Assembly (NCBI GenBank): GCA_946409635.1
Contig: CAMJXD010000006.1
Coordinates: 39,457-103,456 of the forward strand
Length of the DNA: 64,000 nt
Direction: 5' to 3'
Source: an uncultured Prevotellaceae bacterium
Lineage (GTDB): Bacteria > Bacteroidota > Bacteroidia > Bacteroidales > Muribaculaceae
In this document: in pieces, positions 10,201 to 18,349 of the stretch
Position numbering within the stretch: position 1 is the first letter of the stretch
How the letters are laid out: each line of letters opens with the position of its first letter
Translations under genes and position numbers: made by a program
Notes under the pieces: generated by a model
The model's input: the letters and a program-made list of their open reading frames with translations, nothing else
Databases searched by the model: none
What the model was told of the DNA's origin: nothing

Positions 10201-10253
10201 CCCAGGGATACACAAGCGGCTACGCTCAGCAACATTTCAACTGATTTTTTCAT
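7209..10253 (-). CDS. Secreted amidase-3-like protein with golvesin-type domain
   Basis: About 1014 residues from ATG 10253 (MKKSVEMLLSVAACVSLGLPL), which gives a good signal peptide; an upstream in-frame start would add 24 residues ahead of it. The middle holds a beta-rich golvesin/xanthan-lyase C-terminal-like domain (YGGDYAIYISYKTLPN, about 285-370). An amidase-3-like domain follows, with SFCLHTDAG near residue 485 and VLMELLSHQN near 571, supplying the His and Glu expected of zinc amidases. Fibronectin-like and C-terminal domains follow. Such proteins are often labelled xanthan lyase in Bacteroidales, but the motifs and neighbours favour N-acetylmuramoyl-L-alanine amidase activity in the envelope. 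The first HGG motif of classical amidase-3 is not obvious, so activity is uncertain. Confidence 0.72.
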   Translation of the reverse strand: MKKSVEMLLSVAACVSLGLPLQAQAFSQEQQEAVQRIVESKLPEHMGVGTLKVRSLVVENDTVKVDVSENFGDVPFTQESVEQMRDEIREALGDEYRDNAVLVTIVGNDINKYFADYEPAYKRSHKPFISELDANRHYKHGLDGNIIAMWPSHGWYFEPKLNRWEWQRARLMQTVEDMYTHSYVLPFLIPMLENAGAYVWNARERDTHNYGAVVDNDASGLVQDGYREHNGKQKWQAGEGAGFAFLRDQYKDFENPFAEGTYRMVKAEKDKKKLSTATWDVEMPYGGDYAIYISYKTLPNSARDVTYTVNSLAGKRQFRVDQTMAGGVWVYLGTFPLARGVNKDVVEVSNLSEDKDAVITADAIHVGGGYGNIARRVALPTDENLAIVAEQKAQGENNESCLGKPGVEYSYIGSGNHPWYHLGSRYYLQWAGFPDSVYSTSRGINDYVDDYRSRGEWVNYLAGGSDVLPERGGLNVPVDLSFCLHTDAGTTPDDEIVGTLLIYCTRANGKQFGKYANGTPRELSRRLANLLSSEIVKDVRAKWEPNWTRRGMWDKSYYEARVPEVPAVLMELLSHQNFADMKYGLDPMFRFDVSRAIYKGMLKFIAQRDHRSYVIQPLPVNSFAINMLNKGNYLLTWEPTRDEQSEGADATSYIVCERVGLDGGFKEIATVKNPHYAVRISDNKLHSYRIIAMNDGGRSFPSETLSLGEAASSKGDVLVVNGFTRVSGPDWFEDSVRAGFDDNKDHGVPYVQQINYLGSQYEFRRHLPWKDDDAPGFGASRSDYETMNVAGNTFDYPAVHGEALMLAGYSFVSCSQQALENGYNSSDYRLMDLILGKQKEITTGSGLKPTRFKIYTAGLMNALRTFTGRGGSVLMSGSFVGSDLWDNAAGNNDQQGQAFAKEVLGFEALNGRASLDGTVMTVDSPDSRLANDGQCWEFVNRLNDGQYAVESPDAIRASDSRGFTWLRYGENGLPAAIASDRGGYRTVVMGFPIEAMTYSCERTNLMQRVLEYLK

Positions 10254-10290
10254 ATCGTCTGGTTTAAGTTTTTGGCGTTTACTAATGCAA

Positions 10291-10321
10291 CAAAAGTAGT
10301 CAAACCAAACGAAAAGCCAAA
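10291..10321 (-). promoter_or_regulatory. Bacteroidetes sigma-ABfr promoter for the amidase-like gene
   Basis: On the minus strand TTTTG is followed after 19 bases by TACTTTTG. This is the Bacteroidetes -33/-7 form with ideal spacing. It ends about 38 bases before ATG 10253 and supports that start over the longer reading, whose start codon would lie upstream of this promoter. Confidence 0.7.
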
Positions 10322-10442
10322 ACAAAACAGCCCAAAAAGCCCAGTCTACAACATTTTTTATAAATTAACTACACTTTTTAAGAAAAAGCACACCGCGCCG
10401 TCCTTCATTCCCCAGGAGCCACATTGCAGCCGGCCGCTCTCT

Positions 10443-13079
10443 CTAGCGCTTGACCATACGCTGCGTACCGCGTATCAGGTGGCCGTCCTCGGTAACGCCT
10501 TCAACCAGAATGGTGTAGGAGGTATTAGGGACGTCGTTGCTGTAGAAGTCAAAGTGGACTCGGCCATCCTCGCCGGCTTTTACACTGGGGTTCCAGTATA
10601 GCACTCGGCGCAGGTCGTCACCGGGCGCAATGCCGCAATCGCCCTGGTCGTACCGCGGCGAGTAGAATTCCACAGGTTCCTGCGCTCCCATCGGGTGGGC
10701 TATCTTGACATATCTGCTGGGCTCTTTCCATTCAGCGCTGGAGCCAGGTTTCCTGCTGAAGTTGACCTTGACCCTGCCGCCACGACTTCGGATGATATCG
10801 ATATAGTCCACGTTAGTCATGCTCACAAAGCCATCGGCTATCGTGACATCACTCAAGTCATAGTCGGTCCATGTGTTGAACAGGGAAAAATTGATGCGTT
10901 TGAGCCTGTCGTTTTTCTTGTCTGCGGAAATGAGTGTCAACGCCTCCCTAAAGGATTCGCTGTCGGTGAAATAGATGTCCTTGAGCTCTTCTCCGTCGAT
11001 GGTGATTGTGACCTTACTGTAATCCGACACGCCTATCGCCTGCAATGCGCCATCGACCGATGTGATGCCCAACCGTGCAATGTCATCGGCAGTCAGGTAC
11101 TGGTTGGTTTCTACCCGGGGCTTGTGCAGGCGCCTGACGGCTGCCACCACCAGCTCGTTGAGCATGATGTGCCGCCAGTCGTTCTCCTTGACCAGGCGCC
11201 ACGACTGCTCGTCTTGGACATCGGCGGTCTGCCCGTCGGTTGTTTCAGAATCTAGCATGTAGTATGTCTCGGGGTATTGCTCACGAGCCAGCTCAAGGTT
11301 GGTCTGCTTCTTTCCCTTATCATTCATCGCTATCACGACGCAGTCCACATCATCGGCCACCAGCGGTACAGGAATCGAGAAGCGGCCCAGCGAGTCACTC
11401 GTGGCCACGTTGGCAAACTCCAGTTTAGGGATGATCAGGCTCACCTCGGCATTGGCAACGGGCTTCTTGCGCCATTCGCTCAGCACGCGGCCCGCAACCA
11501 CTTGCGACACCTCGATGGGGTACTGGGGCGAGGCGACAAGGCCCCTGAGCACTCGGGGGATGTCATAGCGGCGCCAGCCCTGCGTGAGCATGAGCAGGTC
11601 GAGATGGCGGCCTCGCTCTAGGGCGTCAACGCTGTCACCCTGTTCAAAGTAATAGCCCGGCTCGTGGATGCTGCCGCGCAAGTCGCTCTGGAGCAGGAGG
11701 TTTGACCAGATATCGGTCTCACTGACTTTGGCAGCCTTGTCGTCAACGACGACCACTGCACAGTCTTGGCCGCTGGCTAGCTTGGAGAGCTCACCCAGGT
11801 CAACGTTCACCCCGACTGCCTCGCGGTCGCCACAGTCGCTGCGTGATGTCTCCACCGTGGCAGCCGTCACCGATTCTCGCCCGGCAAAAAACAGGCGTTC
11901 ACTCAGGCAACGTCCGCTGGCGTCCAGCAGCAGAGCCTGAACCACGCCCGGGTCAAGCTCGTTGTCGTTCAAGGTAATGGTATCTTGCGATGCTGCTACC
12001 AGACGCCCACGTTGCTGCACCATCAGCACACTGCCCGCGGCATGGGCTCCGGCAGGCCGAATCGTCACCAGGCCGCCAGCATGATGACGCACCTGTGCCA
12101 CCGTAGCATCGGGGCGCACCTGGGGCAGGTCAAAGGTCATGAATTCATCAAAATTGTCACGCCACCGGGCGCAGTAATGCCCATCGGCACGTGGCGTGAA
12201 CCTCACCACGCCCATGCCGTCATGCTCCACGCGCAGCGGGGCAATGACCTCGCCCCGATCGTCAGTCAGTTCGCCCGTCGCCTTGACGGCCAGGCCACCA
12301 GGATCATGCAACTTGAATGCTACAGCATTCTCCACTCCAGGCACCAGATAGCCGCCCTCGGGATAGAAATCGGCATGCACTTCACGGCTCGGCGGCAGCG
12401 GGATATACTTGGTATAACCGTCAATCTCAACGAGCACAACTGGAGCTTGGGCCTCCTTGCCCTTGAGTGTGAAACGCGCCTCACCGTTGCCCCCGCCCTG
12501 AGTCTTCATATAACCATACCGGCACATGTAATAGAGGTTTTCAAACGGGCAGGGCTCCCCCGACAAGTCGGTGTAGCTCAGCCTCACCTCCACTTCGCTG
12601 TCAAAACGCACACACTGCGCAGTGATGCGACGTTGCAATGACATCAGGGCTGCTATTTCTATCGGCTGACGGTAGAAGTAATCGACACCCGCACTCTGCA
12701 TGAACAGGGTGTAGGCCGTCAGCTGGTAACGCCCCTCGGCCAAGTCATCGGGAATCGTCAGGTAGCCCTCAAACACGCCGTCATCACCCTGAGGAATCTT
12801 CACACGCCCACACAGCGAGTCGGTAGGCGACAACAATTCAACGTACACAAACTTGCTTGCACCAACCGGGCAATGGGTAGCGGCATCCACCACCCAGGCA
12901 CGCAGCCTCACGGTGTCACCGGCAAGGTAAGTGCCGCGGTCGGTCATCACATGTATCTTCTCCTGCGGGAATTCATAGCGCTGGAGGTCTAGACGCTCGG
13001 CAATAGCCTCCACGTCCTGGGCTGTCATGACGGCACTTGTCAGGAACAGCGCACTCAGTATGGCAAGCATTCGTCTCAT
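10443..13079 (-). CDS. Large secreted MG2 / regulatory-like / plug-like domain protein
   Basis: 878 residues. It has a signal peptide (MRRMLAILSALFLTSAVMTA). An MG2-like domain (about 40-150) reads HVMTDRGTYLAGDTVRLRAW. A carboxypeptidase-regulatory-like domain follows near residue 545 (VANAEVSLIIPK, then TSDSLGRFSIPVP). A TonB-plug-like segment comes near 645 (LNELVVAAVRR). No beta-barrel domain follows. Similar proteins are common in Bacteroidetes and are described only by their domains; they may act as surface assembly or scaffold factors. It starts 22 bases downstream of the BadF-type kinase gene, so the two are probably co-transcribed. The function is unknown to me. Confidence 0.7.
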   Translation of the reverse strand: MRRMLAILSALFLTSAVMTAQDVEAIAERLDLQRYEFPQEKIHVMTDRGTYLAGDTVRLRAWVVDAATHCPVGASKFVYVELLSPTDSLCGRVKIPQGDDGVFEGYLTIPDDLAEGRYQLTAYTLFMQSAGVDYFYRQPIEIAALMSLQRRITAQCVRFDSEVEVRLSYTDLSGEPCPFENLYYMCRYGYMKTQGGGNGEARFTLKGKEAQAPVVLVEIDGYTKYIPLPPSREVHADFYPEGGYLVPGVENAVAFKLHDPGGLAVKATGELTDDRGEVIAPLRVEHDGMGVVRFTPRADGHYCARWRDNFDEFMTFDLPQVRPDATVAQVRHHAGGLVTIRPAGAHAAGSVLMVQQRGRLVAASQDTITLNDNELDPGVVQALLLDASGRCLSERLFFAGRESVTAATVETSRSDCGDREAVGVNVDLGELSKLASGQDCAVVVVDDKAAKVSETDIWSNLLLQSDLRGSIHEPGYYFEQGDSVDALERGRHLDLLMLTQGWRRYDIPRVLRGLVASPQYPIEVSQVVAGRVLSEWRKKPVANAEVSLIIPKLEFANVATSDSLGRFSIPVPLVADDVDCVVIAMNDKGKKQTNLELAREQYPETYYMLDSETTDGQTADVQDEQSWRLVKENDWRHIMLNELVVAAVRRLHKPRVETNQYLTADDIARLGITSVDGALQAIGVSDYSKVTITIDGEELKDIYFTDSESFREALTLISADKKNDRLKRINFSLFNTWTDYDLSDVTIADGFVSMTNVDYIDIIRSRGGRVKVNFSRKPGSSAEWKEPSRYVKIAHPMGAQEPVEFYSPRYDQGDCGIAPGDDLRRVLYWNPSVKAGEDGRVHFDFYSNDVPNTSYTILVEGVTEDGHLIRGTQRMVKR

Positions 13080-13101
13080 CTCTTGGGTGGGTTTTGATAG
13101 G

Positions 13102-13962
13102 TTAGTCTTCGCTGTGATAGGCCACCAGGCCGGGCATGCTGCTCAGCAGGATCTTGCGAACCGTTGCACCGAACTCGCTGGCTACCTCCAGCAGGATTTC
13201 ACTATAGGTCGTCGCTACGGGCCCTACAAAGTTCACAGGGTAACTCATGTAGTCATATTGCGACACGTTGCGCTCAAAGAATCGCTTGAATTCTCTGGCT
13301 ATCAAATCGTGGACATAGCTGTTGTCCAAATGATCTTTCAGAAAGAAGGAATAGGTGCGCAGGTTGCGCGTGGCAGCGGGGTTGTTGAGCACAGCGTCCA
13401 GCACCTCGGCACGAGTCACTTTGTATTTGTCAAAGAAGGCTTCGGTCAACTCGACTGGAGCCAGCCCCTTGAGGGCATCGCCCAGAAACACGCGACCCAG
13501 TGCCGCGCCGCTGCCCTCGTCACCCAAAATGAATCCCAGAGCAGGCACATTCTTGACGATGGATTCGCCATCATAGAAACACGAGTTGCTGCCAGTGCCC
13601 AAGATACAGGCCAGGCCGGGCTCGCGCACCAGCAGGCCGCGCGCTGCTCCCAGCAGGTCGCTGTTCACCGTCACGGGTGTCTTGAACTGTGCCACCAGCG
13701 ACCCCTCGATGATCTTGTTCTTCTCAGGGCCCGAACAGCCGGCCCCGTAGAAGTAGACATGCCCCCACCTGCGCTTGAAGAATTCGGGCGGCAGCTCCAG
13801 CCTGATGCTGTGGCTAATCTCGCGGCGAGTCATGAAGAATGGGTTCAATCCCGAGGTATAGGCATGCTCCAGCACCTGGCCTCGCTCAACCAGCGACCAC
13901 TCGGTGCGTGTCGTACTGCTCTCAACTATCAGGGTTATATGTTGTCCTTTTATCGTTGCCAT
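13102..13962 (-). CDS. BadF/BadG-type amino-sugar kinase (MurK-like)
   Basis: 286 residues from ATG 13962 (a GTG one codon upstream is less likely). The protein has the ASKHA fold of BadF/BadG/BcrA/BcrD ATPases in its N-acetylglucosamine-kinase-like branch: an N-terminal phosphate loop (VESSTTRTEWSL), the NSDLLGAARGL block, ACILGTGSNS near 152-161 and GFILGDEGSGAALGR near 178-192. Members phosphorylate GlcNAc or MurNAc. In Tannerella a related kinase, MurK, phosphorylates MurNAc. With NamZ and an AmpG-like carrier nearby, a MurNAc/GlcNAc salvage kinase is likely. The MurQ etherase expected next in the pathway is not in this window. Confidence 0.8.
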   Translation of the reverse strand: MATIKGQHITLIVESSTTRTEWSLVERGQVLEHAYTSGLNPFFMTRREISHSIRLELPPEFFKRRWGHVYFYGAGCSGPEKNKIIEGSLVAQFKTPVTVNSDLLGAARGLLVREPGLACILGTGSNSCFYDGESIVKNVPALGFILGDEGSGAALGRVFLGDALKGLAPVELTEAFFDKYKVTRAEVLDAVLNNPAATRNLRTYSFFLKDHLDNSYVHDLIAREFKRFFERNVSQYDYMSYPVNFVGPVATTYSEILLEVASEFGATVRKILLSSMPGLVAYHSED

Positions 13963-14031
13963 CACGGTTAACGAATGTACTTTTATGTTAATATATAGTT
14001 AATTATTGCACGCATTTGTATTTCGCGGCTA

Positions 14032-14039
14032 CAAAGGTA
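14032..14039 (-). promoter_or_regulatory. -7 box upstream of the BadF-type kinase
   Basis: TACCTTTG on the minus strand about 70 bases before ATG 13962 matches the TAnnTTTG -7 element. A -33 TTG at the usual 19-20 spacing is not clear, so the assignment is moderate. Confidence 0.45.
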
Positions 14040-14182
14040 TGCATTATTTACTTCAATTTCGAGAAATCATCGAATATATTTCTGAATAAATCAGAAAAAT
14101 TAACACATTTCTACATCCGTTAACCGTTCCAAATCCAAGCGTCCCTAGACCGGTCTGCATCACCACTTGCAAGCCTCCAATC

Positions 14183-14211
14183 AAAAAAAGCGCCCGCTTT
14201 CACGCGGGCGC
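14183..14211 (-). terminator. Rho-independent terminator after hsp20
   Basis: GCGCCCGC and GCGGGCGC form a perfect 8-bp GC stem around a 6-base loop. On the minus strand it is followed by a run of seven T. It lies about 50 bases past the hsp20 stop. Confidence 0.85.
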
Positions 14212-14262
14212 CCTTCACCTAAAATCGTAATCCAAATTTTATGAAAAGAAATCTCTTTCTCG

Positions 14263-14715
14263 TTATCCAATCTCAATCACGCGGTCCATCTTCTTCTCGG
14301 GCTCCGTGGCAAGCTTGGGCAACTCGATGCTCAGGATGCCGTCCTCGACCTTAGCGCTGATGTGTTCCTTGTCCACCTCGTCGGGCAGGATGTAGGTCTG
14401 CTCATAGTTGGTGTAGGTAAACTCGCGGCGCACGTAGTGGCACTTCTCGCCCTCGTCCTTGGCCTGCTTGTCCTCATGCTCGGCCTTGTGCTCAATCTTG
14501 ACGACCAGATTGCCGTCCTCATTGATGTTGACCTTGCAATACTCTTTCTTCAGGCCGGGAGCTGCGACCTCCATCGTGAAGGCCTTGTCGCTCTCCTTAA
14601 CGTTGACAGCCGGTGCGGTCGTTGCCGTGCGGGGCATCCAGTCGGTGTCAAAGAAGTCATTAAATGCTGTGTCTAACCAATTGCGATTGTTGTTGCGAAT
14701 TACCGGAAATAACAT
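14263..14715 (-). CDS. Small heat shock protein Hsp20
   Basis: 150 residues from ATG 14715 (MLFPVIRNNNRNWLDTAFND). This start is fixed by a strong AGGAGGT seven bases upstream, rare in this window. A short N-terminal arm is followed by the alpha-crystallin domain (about 40-145): VKESDKAFTMEVAAPGLKKE, then a YVRREFTYTNYEQTYILP segment and a C-terminal GILSIELPK. Hsp20 proteins are ATP-independent holdases in the cytoplasm that keep denatured clients soluble. It is transcribed alone: a terminator follows, and the upstream region carries a sigma-54 type promoter and a palindrome (see those entries). That points to control unlike that of its neighbours, which use TAnnTTTG promoters. Confidence 0.93.
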   Translation of the reverse strand: MLFPVIRNNNRNWLDTAFNDFFDTDWMPRTATTAPAVNVKESDKAFTMEVAAPGLKKEYCKVNINEDGNLVVKIEHKAEHEDKQAKDEGEKCHYVRREFTYTNYEQTYILPDEVDKEHISAKVEDGILSIELPKLATEPEKKMDRVIEIG

Positions 14716-14722
14716 AATCAAT

Positions 14723-14729
14723 ACCTCCT
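14723..14729 (-). promoter_or_regulatory. Strong Shine-Dalgarno of hsp20
   Basis: The minus strand reads AGGAGGT with seven bases before ATG 14715. Most genes here lack an SD, as is usual in Bacteroidetes, so this one stands out and decides the start. Confidence 0.75.
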
Positions 14730-14817
14730 AATTCTATTTTTATTTATGAGTCTTTAAATGTTTGTTTTTTCTCGTTCTTGCCCCGAGCCTTGCGGCCCGC
14801 TGGCACCCTCAGATATA

Positions 14818-14832
14818 GCAAAACCGGTGCCA
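14818..14832 (-). promoter_or_regulatory. Sigma-54 type -24/-12 promoter of hsp20
   Basis: The minus strand reads TGGCAC, five bases, then TTGC followed by T. This fits the RpoN consensus TGGCAC-N5-TTGCW exactly, with GG at -24 and GC at -12. It lies about 117 bases upstream of ATG 14715. No TAnnTTTG element is seen in the same gap. Sigma-54 promoters need an enhancer-binding protein; a perfect palindrome sits 68 bases further upstream. Confidence 0.65.
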
Positions 14833-14900
14833 GTGGCCCAAAGTTTAAGCACCGTTAAAAATCGCGGCCACCGTGTCATGTTTTTAAACTATTTTAAACT

Positions 14901-14927
14901 TAAAAACTGACAAAATGTCAGTTTTTA
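14901..14927. promoter_or_regulatory. Perfect palindrome, candidate enhancer or operator site for hsp20
   Basis: Two perfect 12-base arms (TAAAAACTGACA and its complement) flank AAA. The centre is about 95 bases upstream of the -12 element, in the range where sigma-54 activators bind. The core TGAC-N5-GTCA also occurs upstream of htpG at 63645-63657. Confidence 0.55.
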
Positions 14928-14928
14928 A

Positions 14929-14962
14929 CAAAAAAACAATAGGGCTCCAACCAGAACCCTAT
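14929..14962 (-). terminator. Terminator after the T9SS-tailed amidase
   Basis: On the minus strand ATAGGGTTC pairs with GAGCCCTAT (one G-T pair) around a 6-base loop and is followed by a T-rich tract. It is about 38 bases past the stop at 15000. Confidence 0.7.
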
Positions 14963-14999
14963 CGCTTGAATGATTGAATTATTTCTCTTCAAGGGCTAT

Positions 15000-17399
15000 C
15001 TAAAGCCTGATCTTTTGACTTGAAGTGCTGCCGTTGATGTGGACGCGCACGACGTAGATTCCGCGCTCAACATCGGCGACATTGAGGCAGTTGCCACTCG
15101 TAGCCTTGATGGTGCGGCCCTGGATGTCGATCAGTTCCACACCCTGCACCCAGGTGTCGGCGCTGACGACTATGTAGTCGCCGGCCACGCGCACCTGCAT
15201 GCCCGCCACTTGCAACTCGTCGATGCCGCTAGAGGCCTTCTTGAGCAGGTTGTCAAAACGGATAATGCCCGTGTTGCCCATCAGCTGGTTGTTGCGATGC
15301 AACATGAAACCAGCAAACTTGTAATTACCCTCCTCCAGATCGTCAAGCGGGATCTCCAGGTATCGCCAACCATGGAAATCGATGGTGTCTATGGGCAGTC
15401 TTGCACCCGACACGTTGTCTTTGTCCAACATCACTTCGAGCCTGTGGAAACCCATGTCGCCCCACACGTGGAGACCCAATGTGTCACCCTTACTGAACGA
15501 AACGTCGTGTCGGTTTTCATAGCTGATGAGCACCGAACTCTTGTCGTTAAAGTCATAGGTGAGCTGCAACGATGTGTCGCCAAACAGCCGCTCGGTCGAG
15601 GTGGCCACGGGAAGGTAGTGGGTATCAATGCTGTAGACGTAAATCCAGGCCTTGTAGCCGTCGGCGCTCTCAAAGGGCTCAACAACCGTCATGCCGGGCT
15701 TGTCGGCGCCAGCATCAACGCCAGTGAAGTTGATCACGCGCTGGGCGGGCAGATGGATGGCGGCCGTGTCGGCAATGTCCATGTCGAGCACAAGCCGATA
15801 GTCCTTACCTGGCTCGAGGTTCTTGACGAGCGGGATGCGCACATAGCCGTAGGCGTCACCCTTCTTGTTGTACTTAATGCTGCGCTTGTTCCAGGCCAGC
15901 TCGTTGCCATCGGTGTCGAGCACACGCAGCCGCTGGAACAGGTTATAAGTATCCAGCAGCGAGTCGACGCGCAGCTCCACGGTGGGGGTCTTGAAGTGCA
16001 CCGGTGCGCCCTCATAGGGGAAGACGGCGAGCTCCTCGAGGTGGTTGCGTGGCTGGGTGTAGAACTGCATCACGAAGTCCTCGTCCATTGCCGTGCCACC
16101 GCCATGCTCGGCACTGCGGTCGAGCGTGAGGGTGTACAGCGTGTTCACGTCAAACGCGTCGGTAGGCGTGAACACCAGTCGATAGTAAGAGTCTTCCCAC
16201 TTGAAGGTGCCGCCAACGGGCGGTTCGAGCCTGAAGGCGCTGCATGTCGTCACGCTGTCCATGTCCCAGTTAAACGTCAGCGTGATGGGATGGCTGCATT
16301 TCACGGCAGCATCGCCCTCATGCCACACGGGGCTGTAGTCCACCACCACGGGTGGCGTGTCGCGCACGCGCTTGAGGTAGAAGTTCTGGTAGGTCGAGCC
16401 GTTGGCCTCGACGGTGACAGTCGCCGTCTGGGTGAAGTGCGACGGCTCGCTCACCTCGACGGTATAGGTGCCCGGATTGACATACTTGAAGGTGTAGATG
16501 CCGTTCCTCAAGGTATCGGTCATGGTGCGCTGCACCTCATTGCCTTCCTGGTCAAGCAGGCGCACAGTGGCACCATGGATGGGCATCAGCTGGTCGTCGC
16601 CATACACGATGAACGGCTGCGGATTCTCCTGCAGGCGCTTGATGCGGTCGTCGCGCACGTTGCCCGTCACGGCTCCCTGGCCAAACTGGTTCAGGCGGCC
16701 GAAGTATTTGTCGGCACCCAGCGAAATGTTCCAGCCTTCCATCCAGCAGTATTGCAGGCCCAGTAGGCGATAAGCCTCGGGGATGTAGTCATGGAAGGAG
16801 CCTTCGCTCAGGTTGGCCACGGCCCGGTTGCCGCGCAGCACGCCATAGCCCTGCGTACCCCACTCGGGACGGAACGACCAGTCGCCCCATATCTGGTAGT
16901 TATGGGTCCACACGGTAGCCTGGTTGGCATACAAGTAGGGCTCAAGGTCGGCGGCCAGCACATCGGCGTTGACGACCTGTGGGCTCCCGGTATAGCCGCG
17001 GTAGAACACCATCGGGAAGTTGTTCACGGCACTGGTGCCCGTAGCGTTGCTGTGAATCGAGTAAAAGACGTCGGCGCCGCTCTGGTTACACAGGGCAACT
17101 ATGGTCGACAGGGCCAGGTCGTCGGCAGTCGTGTTGGTCACACGCGAGATACTGGTCTTGTAGCCCTTCTTCTCAAGGATCTCTTTCAGCGCCAGGCCCT
17201 TGCGCAGGTTGGATTTCGATTCCCAAGAGCCGGCGCTGTCGCCCTGGGCAAACGGATAGATGACCATGTTGCGGTCGTCGCTGTCATAGCCGCCGTGGCC
17301 TGGGTTGATATAGACGTGGGGTTGCTGGCCACTGGCGGTGCTCACGGCCGCCAACGCCAGCAAAGCCGTCATCATCGATTGGATTATCATCTTTTTCAT
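15000..17399 (-). CDS. Secreted N-acetylmuramoyl-L-alanine amidase with T9SS tail
   Basis: 799 residues. After a signal peptide, an amidase-3 domain spans about 28-215: VYINPGHGGYDSDDR gives the first zinc His, ESKSNLRKGL the Glu, FYSIHSNATG the second His, and NLSEGSFHDY the catalytic Glu. Beta-rich Ig-like or carboxypeptidase-regulatory-like domains follow (NGIYTFKYVNPGTYTVEV near 305). The last 75 residues form a T9SS type-A sorting domain (VQGVELIDIQGRTIK, ending GIYVVRVH). It should cleave the MurNAc-L-Ala bond and be exported by T9SS. It is the third gene of an operon with 18350-20290 and 17415-18308. The latter is only 15 bases upstream and encodes the propeller that is fused to an amidase in the first gene. 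Confidence 0.88.
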   Translation of the reverse strand: MKKMIIQSMMTALLALAAVSTASGQQPHVYINPGHGGYDSDDRNMVIYPFAQGDSAGSWESKSNLRKGLALKEILEKKGYKTSISRVTNTTADDLALSTIVALCNQSGADVFYSIHSNATGTSAVNNFPMVFYRGYTGSPQVVNADVLAADLEPYLYANQATVWTHNYQIWGDWSFRPEWGTQGYGVLRGNRAVANLSEGSFHDYIPEAYRLLGLQYCWMEGWNISLGADKYFGRLNQFGQGAVTGNVRDDRIKRLQENPQPFIVYGDDQLMPIHGATVRLLDQEGNEVQRTMTDTLRNGIYTFKYVNPGTYTVEVSEPSHFTQTATVTVEANGSTYQNFYLKRVRDTPPVVVDYSPVWHEGDAAVKCSHPITLTFNWDMDSVTTCSAFRLEPPVGGTFKWEDSYYRLVFTPTDAFDVNTLYTLTLDRSAEHGGGTAMDEDFVMQFYTQPRNHLEELAVFPYEGAPVHFKTPTVELRVDSLLDTYNLFQRLRVLDTDGNELAWNKRSIKYNKKGDAYGYVRIPLVKNLEPGKDYRLVLDMDIADTAAIHLPAQRVINFTGVDAGADKPGMTVVEPFESADGYKAWIYVYSIDTHYLPVATSTERLFGDTSLQLTYDFNDKSSVLISYENRHDVSFSKGDTLGLHVWGDMGFHRLEVMLDKDNVSGARLPIDTIDFHGWRYLEIPLDDLEEGNYKFAGFMLHRNNQLMGNTGIIRFDNLLKKASSGIDELQVAGMQVRVAGDYIVVSADTWVQGVELIDIQGRTIKATSGNCLNVADVERGIYVVRVHINGSTSSQKIRL

Positions 17400-17414
17400 G
17401 AGGCTCGGTTGGTT

Positions 17415-18308
17415 TTATTCGTGAATCTGGATGTGCATCTCACTGAGCAAGCCATCGATGGTCGTGTAGACGATGCGACCGCCGCCACACGTGGGGTGCA
17501 TCGCCATCGAGGTGGGACTCGTCAACTCGGCCTGCCACGTGCCGTCGGCCTTGAGCAGCATGAGTTGCGACGAGGTGAACTGGTGGCCGTCGTCCTTGGT
17601 GTTCTGGGCTACCAGATAGTCGTTATTGTACCAGCAGGGCATCTCGTAGTTGCCCAGCAGGGCCAGCATCTGTCCACGCAGGTCGATGACCACGATGCCC
17701 TTGCCGGCGGCAAAAAAGGCCACTCGCTTGCCGTCGGGCGAGAGCGAGGCCCACAAGTAACCAGCCCACGAGTCCACAGGGCTGAACACGCGCTCCTCGC
17801 CGCCCACGGTGATGTGGACGCGGTTCTCCTCGGTCCAGGCGGCGCTGCCGATGTCGGTCGCCGAGGCATAGCCCCGACCAGGGGCTTTCAACGCGCCACC
17901 GCGGGTGCCTGGCACAGCGCGCATTGCTCCGTGCTGCGGCTCGGTGACCTGCACGGTCTTGCCGGTACTGGCATCATAGCACTGGCCGGTGCGGTACACC
18001 AGGTGGTCTTCTCCCACCTGTTGCGTGACATAGTACACGTTGCCGTCTCCGCCCCAGCAGGCGTCATGGCCGGCGACATAGTCGCGGGTGACCACGCTGG
18101 TCACGCCGTCGGTCAGGTCATGCACCTTGAGGGCGCCGCCGTCGGTCAAGAACAGCAGGTGCTCTCCGGTGCTGTCGAGCATGGGATAGTAGGCAGGGCC
18201 CTCAACGCCCTCGAGCAGCCGCTGGCGCGAGGTAACCTCCACCTCCTGGGCTGTTGCCGTGACCAGCATCGATGCCATCAGCAACAAGATTGTCAGTTTA
18301 CTCTTCAT
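17415..18308 (-). CDS. Secreted beta-propeller (TolB-like) protein, split partner of the amidase
   Basis: 297 residues from ATG 18308 with a signal peptide (MKSKLTILLLMASMLVTATA). Repeated SPDGKRVAFFA- and GGDGNVYYVTQQ-like blades show a TolB/WD40-type propeller. Its blocks align with residues 1-300 of the protein at 18350-20290: YYVTQQ, LVYRTG.CYD.STG, GYLW.SLSPDG, MP.WYN. So this gene plus the next one together match the domain order of the fused paralogue. It may bind peptidoglycan or help the adjacent amidase, but no ligand is visible. It is 41 bases from the upstream gene and 15 from the next, so an operon is very likely. Confidence 0.75.
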   Translation of the reverse strand: MKSKLTILLLMASMLVTATAQEVEVTSRQRLLEGVEGPAYYPMLDSTGEHLLFLTDGGALKVHDLTDGVTSVVTRDYVAGHDACWGGDGNVYYVTQQVGEDHLVYRTGQCYDASTGKTVQVTEPQHGAMRAVPGTRGGALKAPGRGYASATDIGSAAWTEENRVHITVGGEERVFSPVDSWAGYLWASLSPDGKRVAFFAAGKGIVVIDLRGQMLALLGNYEMPCWYNNDYLVAQNTKDDGHQFTSSQLMLLKADGTWQAELTSPTSMAMHPTCGGGRIVYTTIDGLLSEMHIQIHE

Positions 18309-18349
18309 CACTATATCATTTTTGGGTTATTTCTATATGCTGATTATAA

